From contig DGTH01000128.1 in assembly GCA_002393705.1 (NCBI GenBank), positions 1 through 6,318 of the forward strand: a DNA stretch of 6,318 bases, given 5' to 3'. Under the pieces are notes generated by a model, which ran no database searches, was not told the DNA's origin, and was given only the letters and a program-made list of their open reading frames with translations. The position numbers and the translations under genes are program-made. Each line of letters begins with the position of its first letter. The first letter of the stretch is position 1. Shown one piece after another: positions 1 through 5,727 of this stretch. This DNA comes from Prevotella sp. UBA4341 (GTDB taxonomy: Bacteria > Bacteroidota > Bacteroidia > Bacteroidales > Bacteroidaceae).

Positions 1-325
1 TCTGCTGGTTGTCCAGGTCGTTCTTTCGACGTCCCAGTTCCTCCTGTCGCTGATTGAGCGACATTTCGCGCTGCTTCAGGCGGTTCTCGCTCTGCTGAAT
101 GTGCTGGTTACGCTGCTGCACCTCCTTTTCCAGCTCGCTCTTCTTGTTGAGGAACTTCTCCTTGACTTCAAGAAGTTTCTTTTCCTTAATCACATCGGCT
201 TCTTTGTTGGCCGCTTCTATCATCTCGTTATATTTTCCTTTTACGACGTAACGGAAAATCATGTAGCCTACGCCGACACCCAAGGCAAGTGCGACAACAA
301 TGGCTATAATAAGAAATAAATCCAT
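1..325 (-). CDS. rny: Ribonuclease Y, N-terminal part (3' end lies outside the window)
   Basis: RNase Y is a membrane-anchored endoribonuclease that starts decay of many mRNAs. Only the first 108 codons are visible, so the KH and HD catalytic domains are outside the window. The start is the ATG complementary to 323-325. The protein opens with [20 protein letters not shown], a single N-terminal membrane anchor at about residues 3-22. A long charged coiled coil rich in Glu, Lys and Gln follows (for example [22 protein letters not shown], then [18 protein letters not shown]), ending at the window edge near residue 108. This anchor-plus-coil arrangement and the position next to zapA are typical of Bacteroidetes rny. 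The gene lies 20 bp after the zapA stop codon, with a weak TAAGG before the ATG, so it is probably co-transcribed with zapA. Identity rests on the N-terminus and context, not on the catalytic domain. Another coiled-coil membrane protein remains a minor alternative. Confidence 0.84.
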   Translation of the reverse strand, partial: MDLFLIIAIVVALALGVGVGYMIFRYVVKGKYNEMIEAANKEADVIKEKKLLEVKEKFLNKKSELEKEVQQRNQHIQQSENRLKQREMSLNQRQEELGRRKNDLDNQQ

Positions 326-345
326 AATACCTTATTTATATATAT

Positions 346-672
346 TTATTTGTTAATGTTCTCAGAACCTTTCTCTCCAAGTGCGCTTTCTATCTCAGCA
401 GTGAGGCGTTTGAGAACATTATCATAAGGTGAGGTATCATTGTGGCTGCGCTCCTTCTGGTACAAAAGAGCCACGTCAAGCAGGGTCATAAGCGCTATGG
501 TGTGGTCGCTCTTACGGCCCTTGTAGGCTTGTGCGTAGCCATTGTATCGCGCATTAATAAGCTTCTCTGCTGCACGGTAGTACTCCTCCTCATCGCGGTT
601 CACAGTAACCGAGATGACTTCGTCGTATATGCGTAGCCTGATATGTAGTTTCTCGTTGTTCGTCTCTGCCAT
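346..672 (-). CDS. zapA: Cell division protein ZapA
   Basis: ZapA is a small cytoplasmic protein that binds FtsZ and promotes bundling of its filaments at the division ring. The 108-residue product has the usual family layout. An N-terminal beta-rich head (about residues 8-30, containing KLHIRLRIYDEVISVTV) is followed by EEEYYRAAEKLINARYNGY, a central helix with ALMTLLDVALLYQKE (about residues 60-75), and a C-terminal coiled-coil helix (about 83-102, LKRLTAEIESALGE) used for dimer/tetramer formation. The length matches the roughly 100-residue family. The start is the ATG complementary to 670-672, 11 bp after the stop of the upstream coiled-coil gene. The rny start follows 20 bp after its own stop. 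This compact order is common in Bacteroidetes and suggests one transcript. Nothing appears broken. Confidence 0.88.
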   Translation of the reverse strand: MAETNNEKLHIRLRIYDEVISVTVNRDEEEYYRAAEKLINARYNGYAQAYKGRKSDHTIALMTLLDVALLYQKERSHNDTSPYDNVLKRLTAEIESALGEKGSENINK

Positions 673-683
673 CGCTTCTTAAG

Positions 684-980
684 TTATTTAGCGTCACTCA
701 GAATAGCAATGCACTTGTTTACTTCTCGTATCAGCCTTGACAATCGGGCTTTGGCTCCCTCCAGGTCGCCGTCGGTTATCTCAATCATCTTGGCCATTTT
801 CAGCGAGTCATAGTCACGCCCCTTCTGTTCCAGCTTATCACGGAGTTCGTTGATGTCGCGCTCGTTCTGTTCCAGCATGACGTACAGGTCTTCGTTTTCC
901 TTCTTCAGCTGTTGGAAACGAAGCAGCATCTGGCGTACGCGCGTCTCGAAATCCTTTAAAACTTTCTCATTAGAGACCAT
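684..980 (-). CDS. Small coiled-coil protein encoded upstream of zapA (function unknown)
   Basis: This 98-residue soluble protein has no signal peptide or membrane segment. Residues about 6-62 form a long predicted coiled coil with regular hydrophobic spacing and many charged residues (RVRQMLLRFQQLKKENEDL, then NERDINELRDKLEQKG). The C-terminal third (MIEITDGDLEGAKARLSRL, about 65-83, then IREVNKCIAIL) looks like a separate conserved short helical module. I do not recognise a named family. The gene is first in an apparent operon with zapA and rny, preceded by its own Bacteroidetes-type -7 box, and its stop lies 11 bp before the zapA ATG. By analogy, short coiled-coil partners of ZapA such as ZapB in proteobacteria act at the FtsZ ring. 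A division-ring accessory role is therefore a reasonable guess from position and architecture only, and no sequence homology to ZapB is claimed. Confidence 0.75.
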   Translation of the reverse strand: MVSNEKVLKDFETRVRQMLLRFQQLKKENEDLYVMLEQNERDINELRDKLEQKGRDYDSLKMAKMIEITDGDLEGAKARLSRLIREVNKCIAILSDAK

Positions 981-1001
981 AGCTTAACTCGTTAGTTTCT
1001 A

Positions 1002-1009
1002 CAAAGGTA
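1002..1009 (-). promoter_or_regulatory. Bacteroidetes-type promoter -7 box for the coiled-coil gene-zapA-rny operon
   Basis: On the minus strand this reads TACCTTTG, matching the Bacteroidetes sigma-ABfr -7 consensus TAnnTTTG. Its last base is 22 bases upstream of the ATG at 980, which implies a short leader. The -33 element is poor. The best candidate is TTCG about 18 bases upstream, inside the heptanucleotide repeat at 1022-1049. Confidence 0.65.
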
Positions 1010-1021
1010 CGTTTTATTTGT

Positions 1022-1049
1022 GAATTACGAATTACGATTCACGAATTAA
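1022..1049. repeat. Heptanucleotide tandem repeat, four units of GAATTAC type
   Basis: Four adjacent 7-base units read GAATTAC, GAATTAC, GATTCAC and GAATTAA on the plus strand. The first two are identical, the third differs at two positions and the fourth at one. The array lies between the 3' end of the 214-residue gene and the promoter of the zapA operon, and covers the expected -33 region of that promoter. GTGAAT at 1020-1025 and ATTCAC at 1037-1042 are also complementary, so a small hairpin is possible. No terminator-like T-run follows it on the minus strand. Confidence 0.7.
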
Positions 1050-1059
1050 GCCCTTTTTT

Positions 1060-1704
1060 TTATGATTTTTTAGCGTTTACGTCCTCGTCTTTGGGGCGCG
1101 GCTCTTTCTTTGCAAGCATGACGACCTTATAAACGAAGTCTGTCGTCCACTGCGGCGTAAAGCCCAGGCGGCGGGACAATTCGCGTATGCCCACGGCCGT
1201 CTTCATGACTCCGGCGTCCTTAAAGTCGTTTTTGGTGAAGATGTCGTTGACGGTCTGCTCTGTTGCAGTGTAGAGCGTCTTCTTGAACATGCTGGGAATG
1301 CGCAGCTTGTACTTCATGAGGTTCGTAACAAGCATGAGCAGGTCGTTGGTATAAGCCTGAAACTGAAGCATGTATGGCTGTACGTCCTGCAGCTTGCGGC
1401 AACGCTTCTTGATACTCTGGTCTATCTCCTTGAAGAAGTTGTCGTCCATTTCGTAGATGTCTTTGAGCATCTTCTTGCAACGGTTCTTCTCGCCAATGCC
1501 CAGTTTGTTGTTGACGGTGGGCACACGGAGCGTGGTTTTGAAGACGCGCAGGTCGGGAAGCGCTGCCAGGTTGGTGATACCGAGGTCGGCAGCCATCACT
1601 GCCTGAAAATATACTCGGATGAGTGTCATGAAGTCTTCCATGCCACCCGTTTTCTGGGTTTCTTCGGAATCTTTACGTCCGAAAAGTTTTGAAAAAAATG
1701 TCAT
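1060..1704 (-). CDS. Uncharacterised helical protein, 214 residues
   Basis: I do not recognise this family. The product appears cytoplasmic, with no signal peptide or convincing membrane helix, and is mostly alpha-helical and basic. It starts MTFFSKLFGRKDSEE, a short amphipathic N-terminus followed by a flexible linker to about residue 20. A helical core follows, containing MEDFMTLIRVYFQAVMAAD (22-40), a Cys/Lys-rich stretch GEKNRCKKMLKDIYEMDD (71-88), KRCRKLQDVQPYMLQFQ (100-116), a hydrophobic helix DLLMLVTNLMKYKLRIP (121-137), and a C-terminal helical part RELSRRLGFTPQWTTDFVYK (175-194). The tail is charged and probably disordered (199-214). The start is supported by AGAAGGA three bases before the ATG and a -7 box 52 bases upstream. 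It is transcribed divergently from the rmlA-wzc operon and lies upstream of the zapA group. Coding character and clean ends support a real gene, probably conserved within Bacteroidales. Confidence 0.8.
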   Translation of the reverse strand: MTFFSKLFGRKDSEETQKTGGMEDFMTLIRVYFQAVMAADLGITNLAALPDLRVFKTTLRVPTVNNKLGIGEKNRCKKMLKDIYEMDDNFFKEIDQSIKKRCRKLQDVQPYMLQFQAYTNDLLMLVTNLMKYKLRIPSMFKKTLYTATEQTVNDIFTKNDFKDAGVMKTAVGIRELSRRLGFTPQWTTDFVYKVVMLAKKEPRPKDEDVNAKKS

Positions 1705-1707
1705 TTA

Positions 1708-1714
1708 TCCTTCT
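1708..1714 (-). promoter_or_regulatory. Shine-Dalgarno-like site before the 214-residue gene
   Basis: On the minus strand AGAAGGA lies three bases before the ATG at 1702-1704. It is the clearest purine-rich ribosome-binding site in the window and supports that start codon. Most other starts here have only A/T-rich leaders, as is usual in Bacteroidetes. Confidence 0.5.
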
Positions 1715-1755
1715 ATTTATTTGTTCGTGAATGGGTCTTTTATTAAAAATCGGTG

Positions 1756-1763
1756 CAAAGGTA
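1756..1763 (-). promoter_or_regulatory. Bacteroidetes-type -7 box driving the 214-residue gene
   Basis: The minus strand reads TACCTTTG followed by CACC, a full match to TAnnTTTG, 52 bases upstream of the ATG at 1704. A long T-run lies directly upstream of the box. No good -33 TTTG-type element is visible at the expected spacing of about 19 bases. The box forms one arm of the inverted repeat with the divergent rmlA promoter. Confidence 0.65.
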
Positions 1764-1807
1764 CAAAAAAATACTTAATTCATACACTTTCTTTCGTAAA
1801 TATTTTA

Positions 1808-1815
1808 TACCTTTG
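1808..1815 (+). promoter_or_regulatory. Bacteroidetes-type -7 box driving the rmlA-wzc-HAD operon
   Basis: TACCTTTG matches the TAnnTTTG consensus and ends 23 bases before the rmlA ATG, giving a very short leader. The -33 region (about 1785-1792) contains only a weak CACTTTCT. No other good promoter is seen before wzc or the HAD gene, so this site probably serves all three. Confidence 0.7.
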
Positions 1816-1820
1816 CACCC

Positions 1821-1839
1821 TGATTATAACGTTATATCA
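1821..1839 (+). promoter_or_regulatory. Near-palindrome in the rmlA leader, touching the start codon
   Basis: TGATTATAACGTTATATCA contains a perfect 12-base palindrome (TATAACGTTATA, 1825-1836). With T1825 left unpaired, the outer TGAT/ATCA arms also match. It fills the space between the -7 box and the rmlA ATG. It could be an operator for a dimeric regulator or a weak RNA hairpin masking the start. A/T-rich palindromes also arise by chance, so the functional call is tentative. Confidence 0.35.
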
Positions 1840-2714
1840 TGAAGGGAATAGTTTTAGCGGGGGGAAGCGGTACGCGCCTCTACCCTATTACGAAGGGCAT
1901 TAGCAAGCAACTGATACCCATATTCGACAAGCCGATGATTTACTATCCAATCTCGGCCTTGATGCTTGCCGGTATTCGTGAGATACTGATTATCAGTACA
2001 CCTCACGACCTGCCAGGATTCCGCCGACTGTTAGGTAGCGGCGAAGACTTAGGTGTTAGGTTTGAGTATGCCGAGCAGCCGTCGCCCGACGGTTTGGCTC
2101 AGGCGTTTATCATCGGCGAGAAGTTTATTGGCGACGACTGTGCCTGTCTGGTCCTGGGTGACAACATCTTCTACGGCAGCGGCTTCTCCGGCCTGTTGCG
2201 CCAGAGTGTGGAAAATGCCGAGAAGCACGGTCAGGCTACGGTGTTCGGCTACTATGTCAACGACCCCGAGCGTTACGGTGTGGCAGAGTTTGACCAGGAG
2301 GGTAACTGCCTGAGCATTGAGGAGAAGCCCGAGCACCCGAAGTCGAACTACGCCGTGGTGGGGCTATACTTCTACCCGAACAGCGTGGTGGAGATAGCCA
2401 AGAACATCAAGCCCAGTGCTCGCGGCGAGCTGGAGATTACAACCGTCAATCAGGAGTACCTCAGACGCAAACAGCTGAAGGTTCAGACACTGCAGCGCGG
2501 CTTTGCCTGGTTGGACACGGGCACGCACGACAGCCTAAGCGAGGCTTCGACCTTCATCGAGGTCATTGAGAAGCGCCAAGGGCTGAAGGTGGCCTGTTTA
2601 GAGGAAATAGCCTTCAAGCGTGGTTGGATAACGCGCGAACAGCTGAAGGAGACTGCACGCCCCATGATTAAGAACAGCTACGGACAGTACCTCATGCAGC
2701 TGGCAGAGCAATAA
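1839..2714 (+). CDS. rmlA: Glucose-1-phosphate thymidylyltransferase
   Basis: The enzyme joins dTTP and glucose-1-phosphate to give dTDP-glucose and pyrophosphate, the first step towards dTDP-L-rhamnose and related deoxysugars for surface polysaccharides. At 291 residues it has the normal RmlA length. The nucleotide-binding signature is intact at the N-terminus ([13 protein letters not shown] at 6-18, [16 protein letters not shown] at 22-37), with the conserved Arg13 and Lys23. LGDNIFYG carries the metal-binding Asp108, EEKP and the following [10 protein letters not shown] form the sugar-binding region, and [10 protein letters not shown] holds the second metal ligand Asp226. The ATG at 1839 keeps the complete glycine-rich loop and lies 23 bases after a -7 box. 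wzc follows after 38 bp, probably on the same transcript. The rmlB, rmlC and rmlD partners are not in this window and must lie elsewhere. The gene symbol could equally be rfbA. Confidence 0.95.
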   Translation: MKGIVLAGGSGTRLYPITKGISKQLIPIFDKPMIYYPISALMLAGIREILIISTPHDLPGFRRLLGSGEDLGVRFEYAEQPSPDGLAQAFIIGEKFIGDDCACLVLGDNIFYGSGFSGLLRQSVENAEKHGQATVFGYYVNDPERYGVAEFDQEGNCLSIEEKPEHPKSNYAVVGLYFYPNSVVEIAKNIKPSARGELEITTVNQEYLRRKQLKVQTLQRGFAWLDTGTHDSLSEASTFIEVIEKRQGLKVACLEEIAFKRGWITREQLKETARPMIKNSYGQYLMQLAEQ

Positions 2715-2752
2715 CACATAAAATAAGGTAAAAAAATATACATAATAATAAA

Positions 2753-5272
2753 ATGGAAGAAAACAAGAAAGTAGAAACAGTTGAGAACATTGACCCAATT
2801 GTTCAGAACGAGGAGGAATCGTCGTTCGACTTCAGAACCATCTTTACCATGGTGGTGCTGAACTGGCAGTGGTTCGTTTTGTCCATCCTCATCTTCTTCT
2901 TTGGCGCAATGATCTACCTGCGCTATACGACGCCCGTTTATCAGGTGTCGGTGAAGATGCTCATCAAGGACGAGGACTCACGTAACCGCCGTAGCAACCA
3001 GATGCTGGCCAACATGAAGGACTTAGGCTTCATGTCGAACAGTAACGGTATCGAGAACGAGATTGAGATTCTGCAGAGTAAGATTCTGGCCGAAGAGGCG
3101 GTGAAGAACCTTAAGATCTACACCGATTACTATTCTGACGGCCGAGTGAAGAAGGTCTTCATGTACAAGACGCAGCCTATCAATGTTGACATTGACCCGC
3201 TGAGTCTGGGCAAGATGGATGACACGCTGCGCATCATCAACATGACCATCACCAAGGAGGCTAAGGAGTACAAGGTGAAGGGTATGGTCGTTGGACCGCA
3301 GAATCAAGAGCATCCCTTCGAGACATCGTTTAACGCCTTCCCCTCCGTACGCAAGATTTCTGCCGGTACGCTGACCTTTACCAAGGGTCCTGGCAAACAG
3401 TTGGAGGATGGCACCAGCCTGCACGTCAACATATCTCCAGTGTCAATGGTAGCTACGCGATGGGTGAACAACCTCACGGTGGAGCCTACTTCGAAGCTTA
3501 CCACTATCGCCCTGCTTACCGTGCGTGACATCAATGCCCAGCGTGCCCAGGACTTCCTGACCGAGCTGGCCGGATGCTACAACGGACAGGCTAATGCCGA
3601 CAAGAACGAGATAGCCCGCAAGACCGAGCAGTTCATCAACGAGCGTATGGAGAAGATTAATGCCGAACTGGGTCTGACGGAAGGTCAGCTGGAGAGCTTC
3701 AAGCGTAGCCATAACGTGACCAGCATGACCATTGACGCCGGCCAGGCCGTGCAGCGTTCAGGCGAGTTCAGCGACCAGCTGTCGCAGGTAAACGCACAGA
3801 TTCAGATGATTGACTACATGCGCGAGTACGTAGATAACCCCTCTAACAAGTACCAGATTATGCCGTCGGGCGTAGGTCTTAGCGATGCTGCATCGGTAGG
3901 TCTCATCAACGACTACAACAAGGCCGTTCAGGACCGTAACCGCTTGCTGCGCTCAGCATCCGAGAATGCTCCGCAAGTCATGACGCTGACCAGCACGCTC
4001 GACGAACTGCAGCGCTCCATCCGCACCTCGCTGACGCAGGCTCACCGCTCGGCCGACATTAAGCGCCAGAGCATCAGCAGCCAGTACAGCATGTATCAGG
4101 GCCGCATCAGCAGTACGCCTGCTCAGGAGCGCGTGCTCACCGAGATAGGCCGTCAGCAGGAAGTAAAGTCTGGCCTGTACCTGTTGTTGCTGCAGAAACG
4201 TGAGGAAAACTCCATTGAGCTGGCCGCTACAGCCGACAAGGGTAAGCTCATCGACAAGCCTAACTACTTAGGCAAGGTGAGCCCTAAGAGCATTATTATC
4301 CTGCTCATCTCACTCATCCTTGGCGTTGGTCTGCCGATGGTCATTATTTACCTGCTGCAGTTCCTGAAGTATAAGATTGAGGGACCGGACGACGTTGCCC
4401 GCCTGACCAAGCTGCCGCTCGTAGCCGAGGTGGCAGTTGCCAGCGAGAGTGCCAAGACGGCAGCCGGCATCGTGGTACACGAGAACCAGAACGACCAGAT
4501 TGACGAGATATTCCGCTCAATGCGTACGAACATCCAGTTCATGATGACCGACAAGCAGAAGGTCATTCTGTTCTCGTCGTCAACATCGGGTGAGGGTAAG
4601 ACGTTCAACGCCGCCAACCTGGCTGTCAGCTTTGCCCTGCTGGGCAAGAAGGTCATTCTGCTGGGTCTTGACATCCGTAAGCCGGCACTGGGTCGCCTCT
4701 TCGACATCAAGAACCGTGACCTGGGTATTACCAACCTGCTGAAAAAGGAGACCATCACCATGAGCGACGTCAACTCGCAGATTATCTCATCGGGTGTCAA
4801 CGTCAATCTTGACCTGCTCCTGGCCGGACCGGTTCCGCCCAACCCCGCTGAACTGCTGGCACGCGAGAACCTGAAGACTGTCATCGACCTCTTGAAGGAT
4901 GAGTACGACTACATCGTCCTCGACACGGCCCCGGTCGGACTGGTAACCGATACGTTCCAGATAGCCAAGTATGCCGATGTGAACGTCATGATTGTTCGCT
5001 CCGACTACACGCCGAAGGCCAACATCGCCATGCTCAACAACATCAGTCAGGAGCAGAAGATGAAGAACATGTGCATCGTGCTGAACGGTGTCGATATGTC
5101 AAAGAAGAAGTACCGCTACTACTACGGCTACGGCCGCTACGGCAAGTACGGTCGCTACGGCTACGGCAAGTACGGCGCTTACGGCCGCTACGGTTACGGC
5201 AACTATGGTTCGTATGGCAACTATGCCAACAGCCACTACGGAAAGAAGGACGATAAATCTATCAAGAAGTAA
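2753..5272 (+). CDS. wzc: Wzc-like polysaccharide co-polymerase with C-terminal BY-kinase domain
   Basis: Proteins of this type sit in the inner membrane, control chain length and export of capsule or exopolysaccharide with an outer-membrane Wza-type partner, and cycle through tyrosine autophosphorylation. The 839 residues show an N-terminal Wzz domain with TM1 at about 38-57, a long periplasmic coiled-coil region, a GNVR-type segment from about 450 (TPAQERVLTEIGRQQE), and TM2 at about 514-535. The cytoplasmic kinase then carries the oligomerisation motif EIFRSMR (E585, R588, R591), Walker A STSGEGKT (610-617, K616), Walker A' VILLGLDIRKP (634-644) and Walker B YIVLDTAP (D724). The Walker A' reads GLDIR, with Gly638 where the common DxDxR has its first Asp. 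The tail (787-829) has 17 tyrosines in 43 residues, mostly in YG repeats, forming the autophosphorylation cluster. The leader is A-rich without a clear Shine-Dalgarno site. The stop overlaps the HAD start codon. Confidence 0.93.
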   Translation: MEENKKVETVENIDPIVQNEEESSFDFRTIFTMVVLNWQWFVLSILIFFFGAMIYLRYTTPVYQVSVKMLIKDEDSRNRRSNQMLANMKDLGFMSNSNGIENEIEILQSKILAEEAVKNLKIYTDYYSDGRVKKVFMYKTQPINVDIDPLSLGKMDDTLRIINMTITKEAKEYKVKGMVVGPQNQEHPFETSFNAFPSVRKISAGTLTFTKGPGKQLEDGTSLHVNISPVSMVATRWVNNLTVEPTSKLTTIALLTVRDINAQRAQDFLTELAGCYNGQANADKNEIARKTEQFINERMEKINAELGLTEGQLESFKRSHNVTSMTIDAGQAVQRSGEFSDQLSQVNAQIQMIDYMREYVDNPSNKYQIMPSGVGLSDAASVGLINDYNKAVQDRNRLLRSASENAPQVMTLTSTLDELQRSIRTSLTQAHRSADIKRQSISSQYSMYQGRISSTPAQERVLTEIGRQQEVKSGLYLLLLQKREENSIELAATADKGKLIDKPNYLGKVSPKSIIILLISLILGVGLPMVIIYLLQFLKYKIEGPDDVARLTKLPLVAEVAVASESAKTAAGIVVHENQNDQIDEIFRSMRTNIQFMMTDKQKVILFSSSTSGEGKTFNAANLAVSFALLGKKVILLGLDIRKPALGRLFDIKNRDLGITNLLKKETITMSDVNSQIISSGVNVNLDLLLAGPVPPNPAELLARENLKTVIDLLKDEYDYIVLDTAPVGLVTDTFQIAKYADVNVMIVRSDYTPKANIAMLNNISQEQKMKNMCIVLNGVDMSKKKYRYYYGYGRYGKYGRYGYGKYGAYGRYGYGNYGSYGNYANSHYGKKDDKSIKK
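5111..5239 (+). repeat. Tandem TACGGC-type repeat encoding the Tyr/Gly tail of Wzc
   Basis: The coding DNA of residues 787-829 is a run of imperfect TAC-GGC hexamers interrupted by single Arg, Lys, Ala, Asn or Ser codons. Larger units recur, such as CGCTACGGCTACGGC and AAGTACGG. The 3' part switches to TAT and GGT codons, so the array is no longer uniform there. In-frame slippage or recombination could change tail length, and therefore the number of phosphorylatable tyrosines, without breaking the frame. Confidence 0.8.
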
Positions 5273-5724
5273 TGACTATAGCAGTTGATTTCGACGGAAC
5301 CATCGTCGAGCATAAGTACCCGGCCATTGGCGAGGAGATACCCTTCGCCATTGACACGCTGAAGATGCTCATCAAGGATCATCACAAGCTGATTCTGTGG
5401 AGTGTGCGCGAGGGTGAGTTGCTGGAGGAAGCCGTAGCGTGGTGCCGCGAGCGGGGCGTAGAGTTCTATGCCGTGAACCGTGACTATCCGGAGGAAACGA
5501 CTGACAACAACCAACACTTCAGCCGCAAGCTGAAAGTGGATCTCTTCATCGACGACCGCAACGTAGGTGGACTCCCCGACTGGGGAACCATCTACCGCAT
5601 GGTCAGCCGACGTAAGAGCTGGCACGACATTATCGAAGAAGACGGTGCCCTTGATTTCCACTCCAGCGCCGAACGACATCACCACCGGTCGAAGAAAAAG
5701 AAGAAATGGTGGCAGGTTCTCTAA
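5272..5724 (+). CDS. Small HAD-superfamily hydrolase coupled to wzc
   Basis: HAD enzymes use an Asp nucleophile to hydrolyse phosphate esters. This 150-residue protein is a minimal, capless form. Motif I is AVDFDGTIV with Asp6 as nucleophile and Asp8 as acid/base. Motif II is LILWSVREG with Ser44. A Lys of the RKLK segment (86 or 88) serves as motif III, and motif IV is DLFIDDRN with Asp94/Asp95 binding Mg. All catalytic residues appear present. The basic and aromatic C-terminus (HHHRSKKKKKWWQVL, 136-150) is unusual and could mediate membrane or partner contact. Its ATG shares one base with the wzc stop (TAATG), implying translational coupling, and a terminator follows 10 bp after the stop. 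The substrate is unknown. A sugar-phosphate or nucleotide-sugar intermediate is plausible, and dephosphorylation of the Wzc tyrosines is a more speculative idea because classic partners are low-molecular-weight PTP or PHP phosphatases. Confidence 0.87.
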   Translation: MTIAVDFDGTIVEHKYPAIGEEIPFAIDTLKMLIKDHHKLILWSVREGELLEEAVAWCRERGVEFYAVNRDYPEETTDNNQHFSRKLKVDLFIDDRNVGGLPDWGTIYRMVSRRKSWHDIIEEDGALDFHSSAERHHHRSKKKKKWWQVL

Positions 5725-5727
5725 GGA

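Larger units (their letters stand above)
1752..1819. repeat. Perfect 12-bp inverted repeat made of two divergent promoter boxes
   Basis: GGTGCAAAGGTA at 1752-1763 and TACCTTTGCACC at 1808-1819 are exact reverse complements separated by 44 A/T-rich bases. Each arm contains a -7 box and the four bases after it, so the two divergent promoters are identical for 12 bases. The 44-base spacer contains both -33 regions back to back. Confidence 0.85.

Noticed and set aside
101..319. Plus-strand open frame opposite the start of rny
   Set aside because: It lies wholly antisense to the conserved RNase Y N-terminus and has a Leu/Phe/His-rich product with no family resemblance.
326..345. Possible 6S RNA or other small RNA between zapA and rny
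   Set aside because: The gap is only 20 bases of A/T-rich sequence, too short for a structured RNA gene.
442..636. Plus-strand open frame opposite zapA
   Set aside because: It is antisense to a well-supported ZapA, with no promoter or ribosome-binding site.
4348..4884. Long minus-strand open frame (178 codons) opposite the wzc kinase domain
   Set aside because: The opposite strand carries the Walker A, A' and B motifs in frame. The antisense product is Ser/Arg-rich and shows no domain. Long antisense frames are common opposite codon-biased genes.
5111..5239. Possible CRISPR-like or minisatellite array
   Set aside because: The units are 6-base codon repeats without spacers, inside a coding frame with a known Tyr-rich tail role.
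5071..5288. Two extra plus-strand frames through the Tyr/Gly tail region (Arg/Leu-rich and Thr/Ala-rich)
   Set aside because: Both are alternate readings of the same hexamer repeat, which keeps all frames open. Neither has its own start signals.
5236..5685. Minus-strand open frame opposite the HAD gene
   Set aside because: The HAD frame has all catalytic motifs and a stop-start overlap with wzc, while the antisense frame has no support.
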